Source: Agriotes lineatus (taxonomy: Eukaryota; Arthropoda; Insecta; Coleoptera; Elateridae). From it: a stretch of 64,000 nt of DNA. A model generated the notes under the pieces. That model was not told where the DNA came from, did not search any database, and worked only from the letters and a program-made list of their open reading frames with translations. The stretch is from contig CALNHX010002666.1 of assembly GCA_940337035.1 (NCBI GenBank), forward strand, positions 62,001-126,000, in the 5' to 3' direction. The translations under genes were made by a program, and so were the position numbers. Below, piece after piece: positions 9,516-20,127 of this stretch; the stretch's first letter is position 1, and every line of letters starts with the position of its first letter.

Positions 9516-11059
9516 CCGGGGAGGACGTGAGCGATCCACCTTTTAATGTGAGTGAAACAAAGACAAAGAAAGATGATGCGATTCCAGAGATAAGGTTAGC
9601 CGAGTTTTTCGATATCATAGGTCAGATTCGTATAATTTTGAAGTCGGAGAGTTCTGTCTCATTCACAAGTACTTCGTATCCGTTGGAAAGTGGAGAGGGA
9701 GGAGAGATACGTATTGGTAAAATTGACTCGTTACCAATGATGTTCGGATTATTCACTGCCGGAGACGATGAAAGACCCTGGGTGTACACCAAATTCCCAG
9801 GGATTGCGGAGTTTTCAAATTTCGATGAATATCTAACCAACTTATGGAAATGCGTGATGGAGAAGCTAGAATATGCTAAGAAAGTCCTGGTGTGTCCAGG
9901 GTCAACTGTTTGGGTGCAGAGGAGCCCCGCCCCTTCCAAGTTGGGATATCCAACCGACTTGATTTTGCAGGCAAATGCTATGGTGCATGATTTGATAGAT
10001 AATATCATTCGAATGATAAATGTTAGAGATAGGAAGGTTACGCTCGTAGATTTGACAGTGTGTGGAGATGCCACTATTTTAGTGCTATCGTCGCGACTTG
10101 TCGTCTATGGAGATGAGGTGATGCCGAATTTGCGTAATGTCATGCAGAACTTAATGAACGCGTGTTCATCAAATGTTAGATCAGGAAACACGTTCCCAAC
10201 CGGAAGCGTCACGAGGCACTTTATGCCCTGTTACGATTTCAGGATGAGCGGATTCGTATACCGCGGTTTGCCGTTGTACGTTAGATTGGCGTACGACGCG
10301 ACCGTTAAATGCATTGCGCCTGAAGTTCCAATACAACCTGTGAACGATTCAGTTATAATTAAACAAGGTCAAAGCAGCGCCACTAGATCTGGTTTTCTAT
10401 CTGACGTGATTGCTACTCAATACTCGCCAGCCATGGCCGCGGATTTCGCTGCCATAATATCAACCTTTCTAGTTCCGGGGTACATACAGGTAAACGTGGA
10501 TTGGAGTGACACTCCTGCGGAAGCTACCGAATTAAGAGGATATATAGCTTTATTATGTAAAGCGTTGTTTATGAGAAGCATTCACCAGTTGGATTCGATA
10601 ACCGACGAGTCCGCGAGAGCAGTGGAAGAGATGATAGTCACTCTAGGAGTGAAGAATCAACTGTTAATACGCACAGATCAGAGGGATCCGAATGCCTATC
10701 CACTCAATAATGTTAGAGTGTCTAGGTATCTTAACGCAGGAATACTCAGGGGAATGCAGACTGATTTAACCGGTATGGGATGGATGAATGCGAACCGAAG
10801 GGTGAGGGCCAATGACGGCTTTGACGGCTTCTACGCAACTCCAATGGAACGAAGACCAGTTTATGCGGTCGACTGTTCCAGCCACGATGAATACTTGAAT
10901 AGGGAAAATGAGTTCAGGGCGAACTGGGAAATATGCGTCGCTTTGGAGGGGTTCGTGCTGGCATGGTCTAGGCGCAATAACACTCTTTCAGAGGCGCTTT
11001 TACTTTATATTCACAACTTGTTGAAATTCATAATCAGGATGAATCGCTTACTTAAGTAA
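9506..11059 (+). CDS. Capsid-like EVE fragment B, copy 3 (best preserved, 517 codons open)
   Basis: This is the most complete copy of fragment B: a single frame from TTG at 9506 through the whole fragment, its hydrophobic tail (LLLYIHNLLKF) and into array 4, where it stops at 11057-11059. It has no internal stop and no signal peptide. The first 12 or so codons come from the end of fragment A read in a different frame, so the natural viral start is missing. The protein character (mixed alpha/beta, many Arg/Asn, no catalytic motif) fits a capsid or coat protein. Totivirus-like origin is inferred from its neighbours and is not proven. Confidence 0.5.
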   Translation: MSKPGEDVSDPPFNVSETKTKKDDAIPEIRLAEFFDIIGQIRIILKSESSVSFTSTSYPLESGEGGEIRIGKIDSLPMMFGLFTAGDDERPWVYTKFPGIAEFSNFDEYLTNLWKCVMEKLEYAKKVLVCPGSTVWVQRSPAPSKLGYPTDLILQANAMVHDLIDNIIRMINVRDRKVTLVDLTVCGDATILVLSSRLVVYGDEVMPNLRNVMQNLMNACSSNVRSGNTFPTGSVTRHFMPCYDFRMSGFVYRGLPLYVRLAYDATVKCIAPEVPIQPVNDSVIIKQGQSSATRSGFLSDVIATQYSPAMAADFAAIISTFLVPGYIQVNVDWSDTPAEATELRGYIALLCKALFMRSIHQLDSITDESARAVEEMIVTLGVKNQLLIRTDQRDPNAYPLNNVRVSRYLNAGILRGMQTDLTGMGWMNANRRVRANDGFDGFYATPMERRPVYAVDCSSHDEYLNRENEFRANWEICVALEGFVLAWSRRNNTLSEALLLYIHNLLKFIIRMNRLLK

Positions 11060-11290
11060 TGTACTTAAGTAATTTACTTAAGTCGTTTACTTAAGTCGTT
11101 TACTTAAGTCGTTTACTTAAGTCGTTTACTTAAGTCGTTTACTTAAGTCGTTTACTTAAGTCGTTTACTTAAGTCGTTTACTTAAGTCGTTTACTTAAGT
11201 CGTTTACTTAAGTCATTTACTTAAGTCATTTACTTAAGTCGTTTACTTAAGTCGTATCCTAAAGTAATGTACTTAAGTAATTTACTTGAG
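11048..11290. repeat. 13-bp satellite array 4
   Basis: About 18 units with the same opening and closing variants as array 2 but roughly three units shorter, so the two differ mainly by unit number. Confidence 0.97.
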
Positions 11291-11980
11291 TACCGTGATC
11301 CGTGGATTCGTTAAGATCCATAAATCGGCCTAGATACATCCTTTGGGGTGGATCTCGGCGACAGCTCTCGCTTGCTGGCTGTGCATGCTGTATTGCTGTA
11401 TTCAACAAGGGAGAGTTCGATCGCACCGTCCTGCCCTACCTCGCCACCAACAACAGCAGCGACCACGACCTATACACCGACGCCATGGAACTAATTGACG
11501 GCCTACCGAGTCCAGCGGATACACCCCCCAAAGACATGTGGAAGTCGGGGAAGTTTTACAACAGCCTGATCAGAATCTTTACCAACTTTAGGAAGCAGGC
11601 AAAAGTTCCGCCCATCCCCCGTGGTCCCCCTGAGAGCGACGAGGGCGCGATCTCAATCTTTCAACTACCCGCTACTTGGGTCGACGAGGTGGTAAAGGCT
11701 ACTGCGTTCGAGTTCTCCGAACTAGAGCGCATGTTTATCCTGGGCAAATACCCCCAGGCGGTGACTTGCAAGGTGGGGCAGCAGGAGTTGGCTTACGTAC
11801 CGGGAATCCTGGATCCGTTTACCTTAATTGGTTCGGAATGGATGTTTCGTGCCACGAGATGGCTGTCGCGCGGAAGCTCCCATGCTTGATTTAGCCACTC
11901 CGGACCCAGACACCTGCAGCCCAACGCAGTCTCCACCCTCCACCTCCGACCCAGCTCCTTTGCGAGAACTTGTCAAAGCC
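11291..11980 (+). pseudogene. Capsid-like EVE fragment A, copy 4
   Basis: Near-duplicate of copy 2 (open 11302-11889). It shares the GCTGTATT duplication and the GGATGTTTCG deletion. Private changes include Arg to Ser near 11453 and Trp to Ser near 11545 within the conserved MWKWGKF block. Confidence 0.55.
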
Positions 11981-13481
11981 CGGGGAGGACGTGAGCGATC
12001 CACCTACTAATGTGAGTGAAACAAAGACAAAGAAAGATGATGCGATTCCAGAGATAGGGTTAGCTGAGTTTTTCGATATCATAGGTCAGATTCGTATAAT
12101 TTTGAAGTCGGATAGTTCTGTCTCATTCACAAGTACTTCGTATCCGTTGGAAAGTGTAGAGGGAGGAGAGATACGTATTGGTAAAATTGACTCGTTACCA
12201 ATGATGTTCGGATTATTCACTGCCGGAGACGATGAAAGACCCTGGGCGTACACCAAATTCCCAGGGATTGCGGAGTTTTCAAATTTCGATGAATATCTAA
12301 CCAACTTATGGAAATGCGTGATGGAGAAGCTAGAATATGCTAAGAAAGTCCTGGTGTGTCCAGGGTCAACTGTTTGGGTGCGGAGGAGCCCCGCCCCTTC
12401 GAAGTTGGGATATCCAACCGACTTGATTTTGCAGGCAAATGCTATGGTGCATGATTTGATAGATAATATCATTCGAATGATAAATGTTAGAGATAGGAAG
12501 GTTACGCTCGTAGATTTGACAGTGTGTGGAGAAGCCACTATTTTAGGGCTATCGTCGCGACTTGTCGTCTATGGAGATGAGGTGATGCCGAATTTGCGTA
12601 ATGTCATGCAGAACTTAATGAACGCGTGTTGATCAAATGTTAGATCAGGAAACACGTTCCCAACCGGAAGCGTCACGAGGCACTTTATGCCCTGTTACGA
12701 TTTCAGGATGAGCGGATTCGTATACCGCGGTTTGCCGTTGTACGTTAGATTGGCGTACGACGCGACCGTTAAATGCATTGCGCCTGAAGTTCCAATACAA
12801 CCTGTGAACGATTCAGTTATAATTAAACAAGGTCAAAGCAGCGCCACTAGATCTGGTTTTCTATCTGACGTGATTGCTACTCAATACTCGCCAGCCATGG
12901 CCGCGGATTTCGCTGCCATAATATCAACCTTTCTAGTTCCGGGGTACATACAGGTAAACGTGGATTGGAGTGACACTCCTGCGGAAGCTACCGAATTAAG
13001 AGGATATATAGCTTTATTATGTAAAGCGTTGTTTATGAGAAGCATTCACCAGTTGGATTCGATAACCGACGAGTCCGCGAGAGCAGTGGAAGAGATAATA
13101 GTCACTCTAGGAGTGAAGAATCAACTGTTAATACGCACAGATCAGAGGGATCCGAATGCCTATCCACTCAATAATGTTACGAGTGTCTAGGTATCTTAAC
13201 GCAGGAATACTCAAGAGGAATACAGACTGATTTAACCGGTATGGGATGGATGAATGCGAACCGAAGGGTGAGGGCCAATGACGGCTTTGACGGCTTCTAC
13301 GCAACTCCAATGGAACGATGAATACTTGAATAGGGAAAATGAGTTCAGGGCGAACTGGGAAATATGCGTCGCTTTGGAGGGGTTCGTGCTGGCATGGTCT
13401 AGGCGCAATAACACTCTTTCAGAGGCGCTTTTACTTTATATTCACAACTTGTTGAAATTCATAATCAGGATGAATCGCTTA
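11970..13481 (+). pseudogene. Capsid-like EVE fragment B, copy 4
   Basis: Broken by TGA at 12630-12632, an inserted base near 13178 that creates an early stop, the A insertion near 13213, and an approximately 35-nt deletion near 13317. It ends with the common tail and 30-bp phrase before array 5. It is the most degraded complete B copy. Confidence 0.55.
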
Positions 13482-13746
13482 ATTTACTTAAGTCGTTTAC
13501 TTAAGTCGTTTACTTAAGTCGTTTACTTAAGTCGTTTACTTAAGTCGTTTACTTAAGTCGTTTACTTAAGTAATTTACTGAAGTCGTTTACTTAAGTCGT
13601 TTACTTAAGTCGTTTACTTAAGTCATTTACTTAAGTCGTTTACTTAAATCGTTTCCTTAAGTAATGTACTTAAGTAATTTACTTAAGTCGCTTACTTAAG
13701 TAATGTACTTAAGTAATTTACTTAAGTCGTTTAGTTAAGTCGTTTA
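13482..13746. repeat. 13-bp satellite array 5
   Basis: About 20 units with distinctive variants (ACTGAAG, ACTTAAATCG, TCGC, TTTAGTTAAG) in an order that also occurs in array 16. The 6.4-kb duplication therefore begins inside this array. It ends 1 bp before an AAAATGGGG start shared with four other sites. Confidence 0.97.
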
Positions 13747-13748
13747 AA

Positions 13749-14560
13749 ATGGGGTCAACATTCTTTCAGAAGGCATACCCTGCCAATCCCAGTCATTGTG
13801 ACATGGATCTCTACACTAAAGCTAGTCGGCAGCCAGCCTATTTATTTCAGTAGATGGAGAAGAGCACCTGATAATATTCCCGGTCCTGTTTAGGGAAGTC
13901 AAATCAAAAATAAATGACAACTGGAGTTACGCACTAGAAAACTCCACAGTACAAGAGCTGTCAAAACGGGTACTCACGTATAAAAGCAGATTTCCTGGAG
14001 CAAAGGCAAGAGATGAAGTCGATAAAATAATATCCTACCTTCCAGCAGATGTAACTCCGTCAATAAAGGATGCAAAAGCTAATGTAAATGATCTCACTGT
14101 AGAATCTTTTGAAACAAGAAGATTCAGATTTGGAGCAGCTCAGTCTGACGCATTAATCCACGTGATAACTCGCCTTCCAAGTTCCAATGATATGGAATAC
14201 TATAACATATTCAAAAAGAGATTAATAGAACCTGATTTAGACGAAGTCATTGCAGAAGAGTCTATACCATTTTGTGTTAAATATTTTCAAGAGACAACTT
14301 CAGTTGATCTAGAGTTGGCCAGACAATATCCTCAGATAATGGCTGGAACTCCTAAAGTAATTGTATGTGATCAGTGCCACAAAGGAAAAGGCTCATGCTT
14401 CTGTGAAGAAATACAACCTTCCATGTGGGGTGTTGACTACAGATCAGAACTATATGTTTGCACCTGTCTATTAGATAATTTTGTTTTGACTGTTCTTGGT
14501 CATCGAAGTGAGTACCTTTGTTTTCGTCAGAACCACTACTTCATTAATCTAACAGTTACA
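13749..14560 (+). pseudogene. Unidentified viral gene with CxxC-type cysteine cluster
   Basis: The gene appears to start at the ATG of AAAATGGGG immediately after array 5 (the intact start is seen at 63238). A deletion after the Arg-Gln-Pro-Ala codons near 13838 breaks the frame. From about 13840 the correct frame is open without an ATG through to about 14520. It includes an EVKSK stretch and a cluster CDQCHKGKGSCFC near residue 180 of this frame, possibly metal-binding. I do not recognise the family. It precedes a P-like gene, so it may come from the same negative-strand virus or be a chimeric piece. Copy 2 lies at 55990-56801. Confidence 0.4.
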
Positions 14561-14573
14561 TTTGCTTTCAGAC

Positions 14574-15980
14574 ATGTCGAGGGTATACGATACGCCAAGA
14601 TACAAACACCAGACACTACACAAGATCCTAGTGCACCTCGATGTACATGATGGGGCAAGTAAGACCACCACCGATAGAACCGCATTTGGAAATGCCTACG
14701 CCCATAGTACCAACTTGAAGGAGGACACCAAGGGAAACACCTCTGGTGATACAGGGATTTCATGGATTGATTCTTTGATTAAAGATAGGCCAGTGAAGGA
14801 ACCAACTCCTGCAGAAAAGACACCTGACGAATTGGTTATCCCTGAGGAATATATCTCCGCTATAAAGGATATACAAACTCCATCGGTAGTTCTTCCTGAT
14901 CCTGACGAAACGTCTTTACATCCAAACGCGACTAGGCAAGAGATCGATGCTCTAAAATCTCTGTATAGCACCTTAAGAATCTCACCTTATTCCAGAGATT
15001 GAACCACAATCAAAGGAATCATATACTCAGGGAGAGGAAAATCAAGCTGAGGAAGAGCCATCTGTTAAGGAGTATCTCAACCTTCTTCATGATACACATG
15101 GTGAATTCTATCCTCAAGATATTACAAAGAGGTTTCTTGCAGCCCAAAACATTCATGCTATGAGACAGAACACATTTCAGTCCACTGCTCTTGCTGGAAA
15201 AATTGACAACATGACAGGTGCAATCACAAAATATACAGACACTCTGAACCACTCGATTCAGATGAGCAAAAATGCAGCTGATGAAGTAGGTACTTTAAGC
15301 AAAAGGTTTACAGAGTTAAGCAATTGAATATCTGCACTTATCTCCCAGATGGCTGTTCAAGAGAAAAAGTCTATTCTCAAGCCTCAAGAGCTAAGTGGTG
15401 TTTCTCAGAGTGTTGCACCTGTGCCTGTAAAGAACATCCTTGACACTCTCCCGGAACAGGGGCCTCACACAGTTCCGGAACACCGAAGAAGGTGTCAACT
15501 CTAATTCCAGAGGGAACACCTGAGGGATCAAAAGCGGGATCAGGAACAAGGAAGTCAGCAAGAACCAGCACTATTGAATCGACTTCCCAGATGAATCAAG
15601 GCTGAAGGATCCCAAATACAAACCATCAAAAGACATTAGGCTTGTATAAGAGAGACCTCAATCATCTAAAGAGGACTGATGCGCTTCAACTCAGTATAGG
15701 CTTTTCACAGTGGGAAGTGGTCAATGATCAGGTTCCTCTCGGAAAGATTTTAAAGTTTTCAGATGGGATTTGCAGGTGATTCAGAGAAGGCAGTGTTCAC
15801 CTCAGATCTTCTTCAATGCGATCCAAAAGAGAGGGCTAAGCTGGTCCTTCGGGAATATCGATCTTTCAGGTCGGTTCCTGCTGAGAGATTGGTGGAGATG
15901 CTCACCCTTCGTACAGACGTCCATGATCTAATCATCAAGTATGAATATATTACAAGGGAAGGGAAGGCCGGTACTACGTA
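14574..15980 (+). pseudogene. Phosphoprotein (P)-like mononegavirus EVE
   Basis: The ATG at 14574 begins a hydrophilic, Asp/Glu/Ser/Thr/Pro-rich protein with low cysteine, as P cofactors of negative-strand polymerases usually are. The first segment runs to TGA at 15000-15002. It continues after a frameshift with a coiled-coil-like stretch (15150-15320: repeated Asn/Met/Lys heptads) holding a TGA at 15325-15327 that is GGA in the second copy. Further shifts lie near 15475 and 15640, and a last open piece at 15763-15981 may be the C-terminal domain. The assignment as P rests on composition and on position just upstream of an N-like gene. Confidence 0.4.
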
Positions 15981-16133
15981 AAAGCTAAGCCTGAAGACTA
16001 CAAAACTAATGTCTTAATGTTTCAAAACACTAACAACAGCAAACGCCCATAGTGTTAAAATCATACTAATTTCCACTCTGTTTGACTGTATCTCCTTTAT
16101 AATTATAACCTGATTAGAAATACATCAGAGATA

Positions 16134-16670
16134 ATGTCTTCAACAAGCCAGGAACAGAGAGATATTGATAAGTGGGCGGATGTTTATTTATTGGATGATA
16201 AAGATTACACTACAGAATTCCCAGTTCTTAATCAGGCACAAGCAATAACTACCGTAAAATTCAAATTTGATTGCACAGTGTTTGACACCACAAGCTCGAC
16301 TGGATCTCCACTCCAGGTCAAATCAGATCTGGTGAAGATTCTACGTAACCACCCCACTGAAATAACTCTCAAGAAAGCTTTACTTAGAAGCACTTTTGAC
16401 ATTCTGGTCCTGAAAATTAGATCATTACATCACGTTTACAGTAAAGTTCAATTTAACCAGAAAGGCTTAATTGCTTTTTGTGCAAGAAATGGGATTAGTT
16501 TAGAGAAGGTGGTTAGGACTAGTGAAGTACTGCCCACTTTAGATACTCTTAGTGATGAAAGAACGATAACAATTGGATCAACTCTTATGGATTGCAGATT
16601 GAAAGCCCTTCAGGAAATAACCCGACATCCAGGTGCATTAATTCCCGCTGAACAAAGAATGAAAAAAGAA
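16134..16670 (+). pseudogene. Mononegavirus-like nucleoprotein, N-terminal part
   Basis: The ATG at 16134 gives MSSTSQEQRDIDKW and about 180 codons of uninterrupted sequence before the frame runs into LINE-derived protein at about 16671. Between the P-like gene and this start there is about 150 bp of AT-rich non-coding sequence containing a phrase (AACACTAACAACAGCAAACG) that also occurs at 39119, probably a viral gene-junction region. N coats genomic RNA. Its second half resumes after the LINE insertion. Confidence 0.5.
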
Positions 16671-16950
16671 AAAGAAATACTGACTACAATAAAAACAAGA
16701 AAACTCCAGTACCTAGGGCACATTATGCGGAATGAAAACAGATTTCAACTACTTCAAGTTATACTACAAGGAAAAGTACAAGGCAGAAGAGGTCCGGGTA
16801 GAAGAAGGATTTCGTGGCTTAAAAACCTAAGAACATGGTTTTCTATGACTACAACTCAGTTATTTAAGACAGCGGTCAACAAAATCATCATAGCCCAAAT
16901 GGTTGCCAACATCCGGAACGGATAGGAACCGTAAGAAGAAGAAGAACAAG
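16671..16950 (+). mobile_element. 5'-truncated LINE (non-LTR retrotransposon) 3' tail inside N
   Basis: The frame here encodes the widely dispersed LINE C-terminal signature: KLQYLGHIMRNE, then GRRGPGRRRISWLKNLRTW and IAQMVANIRNG. It ends at TAG 16923-16925, followed by a GAAGAAGAAGAA tail typical of RTE-like 3' ends. Only about 85 residues remain, as expected from target-primed reverse transcription that stopped early. N sequence continues directly after it. I could not define target-site duplications by eye. Confidence 0.8.
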
Positions 16951-17560
16951 CAGTATCATTGGACGACACAAACCTGATCATATCACATTATGTAAATCTA
17001 GCCCTTGTCCTTTTAACCCCGGATGAATATCAAACTGTTATTTCTGATCTTAAAGAAAAGATTAGAGATGGTAAAGTTCTGTTGTACACATACACTGATG
17101 ATGAAGCCCGAGCTCTAGCTAGAGGGAGACTTGACACAACAACAGTATTAACCAAGGGTTTTCTTGCACTTGCAAGTGTATCAAAAGCAGGGTCAAAACC
17201 TGAGCATATAAAACCATGGCAAGATAAAAGGTTATCTGCCTTATTTGCAAGACTTAATGCGGTATATACTGTAAACCCTGTAGACTATTCTCATGATTTA
17301 GTGATAGTCGGGAAGTATTTAGATGAGACACTACATGTTCGTAAAGCCATATATCCTGCTTTTCTGTATTCCACATCTCCATCAACAGATCCTTACATGG
17401 GAGCTTTACGGTCACAGCTCCAAATGGTTCTATCAGATGTGGGGATGACTTACTTCAATTTAAGTCATTCATTTGCCACCATGTGTGAGACAGAGGCACA
17501 TGCATTACGTGTAATCGTAGATGAGTCTATATATGTGTTAAACCAAAACTGGAAAATCTT
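16951..17560 (+). pseudogene. Mononegavirus-like nucleoprotein, C-terminal part
   Basis: The open frame 16959-17591 resumes N after the LINE tail. Landmarks shared with N-like pieces at 3960-4110 and 25800-26000 are VGKYLDET/AKFLDDT, VRKAIYP/VRKVLYE, a Q-rich LQMVL/LI stretch and a short hydrophobic SFNL/ALRV stretch followed by SFA..C. Near 17540 the viral sequence gives way to an unrelated IFSFLPILGLL tail and stops at 17589-17591. The codon use is AT-rich like the flanking viral DNA. Confidence 0.55.
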
Positions 17561-17607
17561 CTCCTTCCTTCCTATCTTGGGCTTGTTGTAGAACTCTAAC
17601 GAATGAT

Positions 17608-18906
17608 TTGTTTATTAACTTTCGAATGCGTGATAGAACGAATTATTGTGCGCGACCGAGAAAAATTGTTGAAGCCATAGGTATAGTGTATATTATATGG
17701 GATACTGGAGCAAGAGATTCATTTCAAAATGCAGTTGTTAATTCAACATTTAATTGTGAAATTGATTTGGCTGGTGGATGTATTCCTCATGTTATATTTG
17801 GACCTCAACATAGAGTGAAGTTTGCAGATAATGGCGCACTTGAAAAGTTACTTACCAACCCATTCGTCGCCGCGAGTCTATCTGCGCCTGCGGGATTGCC
17901 TCTTTTTAACAAGCTGATGGGTATCAGCTGCTATCTGAGAGAAAACGTCTTCCGCGATCGGTACGGCGTCACGTGGCAGCGTTCTCATGCCCCGCAATAT
18001 GGAGTCACGATACGAGATGTCTACGATGGGAAACCCTTATGGGACTCCCCCGATGACGTCCTCGGAAGCGTGTAATTTGCTGAGTGGGAACACGCCTGCT
18101 CCGCGTTGGAGGAAATGGACGGCCTGGATACATCCTTTGGGGTGGATCTCGGCGACAGCTCTCGCTTGCTGGCTGTGCATACTGTATTCAACAAGGGAGA
18201 GTTCGATCGCACCGTCCTGCCCTACCTCGCCACCAACAACCGTAGTGACCACGACCTATACACCGACGCCATGGAACTGATTGACGGCCTACCGAGTCCA
18301 GCGGATACACCCCCCAAAGACATGTGGAAGTGGGGGAAGTTTTACAACAGCCTGATCAGAATTTTTACCAACTTTAGGAAGCAGGCAAAGGTTCCGCCCA
18401 TCCCCCGTGGTCCCCCTGAGAGCGACGAGGGCGCGATCTCAATCTTTCAACTACCCGCTACTTGGGGCGAGGAGGTGGTAAAGGCCACTGCGTTCGAGTT
18501 CTCCGAACTAGAGCGTATGTTTATCCTGGGCAAACACCCCCAGGCGGTGACCTGCAAGGTGGGGCAGCAGGAGTTGGCTTACGTACCGGGAATCCTGGAT
18601 CCGTTTACCTTAATTGGTTCGGAATGGATGTACATTAAGCCTCTGCCCGCTTTCGTGCCAAGAGATGGCTGTCGTGCGGAAGCTCCCATGCTTGATTTAG
18701 CCATTCCGGACCCAGTCTCCTGCAGCCCAACGCAGTCTCCACCCTCCACCTCCGCCCCAGTGAGAGCATTGACATCTGGAAGCGAAGTTCGTGTTCATAA
18801 TTTAGACGAGGGCACGATAACTCTTCATCACTATGATGAGTATGAGTCAGCATTTGAGAGTCAAAATAACTATTATTTCACTATCATCTTAGCTATAGAC
18901 AGGTAA
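17608..18906 (+). pseudogene. Chimeric EVE containing capsid-like fragment A, copy with nonsense
   Basis: The frame corresponds to the intact 432-codon frame at 59849-61147 but is cut by TAA at 18073-18075 (TCA in the partner). It is a mosaic of three parts: codons 1 to about 90 are AT-rich sequence of unknown viral origin. From about 17865 the GC content rises and the capsid-like protein starts, running through fragment A. At about 18765 it switches back to AT-rich viral sequence (GSEVRVHNLDEG...) ending at TAG/TAA 18904-18906. It keeps the YIKPL codons that cassettes 1-4 lost, so it is closer to the source virus. Confidence 0.5.
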
Positions 18907-18966
18907 ATTCCTAGTGTATACCTTCTCTTATTTCCTGCTATTCCATTGGTCTAATTTCTGAGGATA

Positions 18967-19842
18967 ATGGCATATGAAATTAAAATAGGCTCTCTACCTA
19001 GTTTACTGGAGAAACTAGAGATTTTGATGACTACTAATCACCTCAAAATAAGCCCTAATCTGGAAAGTCAGAACTTTGCAAAGTTGTCTATTTCTACAAG
19101 TCGTCTGACAGGAAAGACCACATTGTTGAATAAGTTAGTGATTCTATATCATGTAGGTGTTGTTACACACTGCAACGATGAATTCTATTCCACACATTTC
19201 TTTGCTTATTATCAATTGATGACAATCCCCCCAGTTCCAGCTCAACGAATGGTGCGCAGGCTACTGCATACTGAGATGTACCCAGCTATTGACGTGATAA
19301 AACGTGGCCCACAAGCAGCTAGAGAGTTCAAGAATGTAAATCTCGCTGCATTAAGTGCTGTGAGAAATGCCCCAATGGTATACCCTTTTCCAAGAACTGA
19401 CTTTGCATTCTTCCAGCGTGCTGTGGACCCTGCAGATGCTGATGATTTATACTTCCCCAAAGTGTTATTTCTCATGACTACATCTTCAGCTGATTATCCA
19501 CCCGATGTTGCACTACAGGTGATGGTAAATCTCTGGCTTTGTTTTTTGCCTGGTCTTCATGCAGAGATCAAGCGAGCTCTAGAGGTTGACCATTATGAGG
19601 TTACTGAAGGGATAAGTTACTTGGATTTTGAACAGGCAAATAATGATGTTTTTGCGGATGTTGACTTCCATGATTTGACTCCTTACACAACGTTATCAAC
19701 AAATATGGCATATGCTTTACTCGGGATTGATGCCTGTTTCATTGGCAGATTATTGACATCTGACAATAGCAATGTATGGATTGCACGTAGGTTAGTAGGA
19801 TTTGCCAGGGCTTGTGGGGTGGATCCGGAAAACTCAGCTTGA
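18967..19842 (+). CDS. Chimeric viral ORF (unidentified start, capsid-like end), 291 codons
   Basis: The ATG at 18967 lies 60 bp after the previous stop, in what looks like an ordinary viral intergenic spacer. Residues 1 to about 80 are AT-rich sequence of an unidentified, probably mononegavirus, gene. From about residue 80 (TIPPVPAQRMVRRLL) the composition changes to that of the capsid-like genes and continues to TGA 19840-19842. There is no signal peptide. Both copies in the window are open (partner 61208-62083) and differ by three missense changes (Val/Met, Pro/Gln, Leu/Arg). Confidence 0.45.
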   Translation: MAYEIKIGSLPSLLEKLEILMTTNHLKISPNLESQNFAKLSISTSRLTGKTTLLNKLVILYHVGVVTHCNDEFYSTHFFAYYQLMTIPPVPAQRMVRRLLHTEMYPAIDVIKRGPQAAREFKNVNLAALSAVRNAPMVYPFPRTDFAFFQRAVDPADADDLYFPKVLFLMTTSSADYPPDVALQVMVNLWLCFLPGLHAEIKRALEVDHYEVTEGISYLDFEQANNDVFADVDFHDLTPYTTLSTNMAYALLGIDACFIGRLLTSDNSNVWIARRLVGFARACGVDPENSA

Positions 19843-19937
19843 TGAATTTCTTGAAATCAAATACATGAAAACAAAGAAAGTTCAATTATGCAGCAGCAGT
19901 CCAGGTGAATAACGAAACTCGGCGTGCTCTTCTTCAT

Positions 19938-20126
19938 CGTTTACTTAAGTCGTTTACTTAAGTCGTTTACTTAAGTAATTTACTTAAGTCGTTTACTTAG
20001 GTCGTTTACTTAAGTCGTTTACTTAAGTCGTTTCCTTAAGTAATGTACTTAAGTAATTTACTTAAGTCGCTTACTTAAGTAATTTACTTAAGTCGCTTAC
20101 TTAAGTAATTTACTTAAGTCGTTTAA
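19938..20126. repeat. 13-bp satellite array 6
   Basis: About 15 units. The orthologous position in the other duplicate is array 17 with about 81 units, so this array has expanded or contracted more than five-fold since duplication. Confidence 0.97.
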
Positions 20127-20127
20127 A

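Larger units (their letters stand above)
13500..19940 (+). repeat. Large segmental duplication, copy 1 (partner 55741-62181)
   Basis: Every landmark from array 5 to array 6 recurs exactly 42,241 bp downstream, so there is no net indel over about 6.4 kb. By eye only a couple of dozen substitutions separate the copies. The inserted LINE tail and the chimeric joints are shared, so they predate the duplication. Confidence 0.93.

Noticed and set aside
1..13481. Assembly artefact creating the tandem cassettes
   Set aside because: The cassettes differ by private substitutions, indels and array lengths, which argues against simple duplication of reads. Long reads would still be decisive.
14500..14580. 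Splice acceptor before the P-like ATG (TTTGCTTTCAG)
   Set aside because: Viral intergenic sequence explains the context, and there is no matching donor with an intron-exon structure.
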